A DNA stretch of 5,131 nucleotides from assembly GCA_934215455.1 (NCBI GenBank), contig CAKPZX010000072.1, forward strand, positions 1-5,131, in the 5' to 3' direction. The stretch comes from an uncultured Streptococcus sp. (GTDB lineage Bacteria; Bacillota; Bacilli; Lactobacillales; Streptococcaceae). The notes beneath the pieces are model-generated. The model searched no databases. It was not told the origin of the DNA and was given only the letters and a program-made list of their open reading frames with translations. Below, piece by piece: positions 5,011 to 5,131 of the stretch; position 1 is the first letter of the stretch, and every line of letters starts with the position of its first letter. The translations under genes were made by a program, and so were the position numbers.

Positions 5011-5131
5011 CAATTGTCTTTGGATTGTAGAGCAAGACGCAGTGGTTGAGTGGGTTCTACTACGCTGATTTCATCAGCTTTTACAGCCCTACTCAACTGT
5101 GCGGAGGTGGGACGACGAAATCGAATTCTAA
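4983..5131 (+). repeat. Structured streptococcal intergenic repeat (cut by window end)
   Basis: This non-coding stretch is built from successive inverted repeats. The first is the hairpin at 4983-5010. The second is a long arm: CGCA (5038-5041) with TGCG (5100-5103), GTTGAGTGGG (5045-5054) with CCTACTCAAC (5088-5097, one G-T), and an inner hairpin GCTGAT-TTC-ATCAGC (5064-5078). The third part, GGAGGTGGGACGACGAA from 5103, looks like the left arm of a further hairpin whose partner lies beyond the window. I recall closely similar sequence between genes in several viridans streptococci, so it is probably a dispersed repeat or structured RNA. It contains no credible coding frame. The true right end and copy number cannot be seen. 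Confidence 0.6.

Noticed and set aside
1..5131. CRISPR array, insertion sequence, toxin-antitoxin or phage-defence system
   Set aside because: No regularly spaced repeats, transposase motifs, small paired genes or defence domains are seen on either strand.

Overview
The window looks like chromosomal DNA of a low-GC Gram-positive coccus, most likely a Streptococcus of the mitis/oralis/sanguinis type. Pointers are AT-rich genes with AGGAG-type ribosome binding sites, strong TTGACA/extended -10 promoters, a tRNA-Thr lacking an encoded CCA end, a CcpA-type cre-like site, and a 3' intergenic element of the GGAGG-TGGGAC kind that I recall from viridans streptococci. The species is inferred from memory of such sequences, not from a search. 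Every gene lies on the + strand.

Layout. (1) Bases 1-887 hold the 3' part of a membrane-anchored alpha/beta hydrolase gene whose start lies before the window. (2) Bases 888-1246 are intergenic: a strong intrinsic terminator (991-1017), a good sigma-A promoter (1109-1137) whose -35 box is overlapped by a cre-like site (1100-1113), and a leader of about 100 nt. (3) Bases 1247-3846 are a tight three-gene operon for an ABC-2 type transporter: one ATPase and two different permeases of the ABC2_membrane_6 (former DUF990) kind, with only 1 nt between genes. (4) A GNAT N-acetyltransferase gene (3885-4346) follows after 38 nt with no terminator between, so it is probably read through from the operon. 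(5) A tRNA-Thr(CGT) gene (4393-4465) has its own strong promoter and a long-hairpin terminator (4484-4542). (6) A small four-helix membrane protein gene (4663-4977) has its own promoter. (7) From 4983 to the right edge runs a structured intergenic repeat, cut by the window end.

How they work together. Only the three transporter genes form a clear functional unit: the ATPase should drive a heteromeric permease, probably exporting an unknown substrate, under possible carbon-catabolite control. The hydrolase, acetyltransferase, tRNA and small membrane protein look like independent housekeeping or accessory genes. No mobile element, CRISPR array, toxin-antitoxin pair or recognised phage-defence system is visible. 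The less ordinary signals are in the non-coding DNA: the cre-like site, a family of related GGAG...GGGAC hairpin arms, a small duplication and inverted repeat before the last gene, and the structured 3' repeat.
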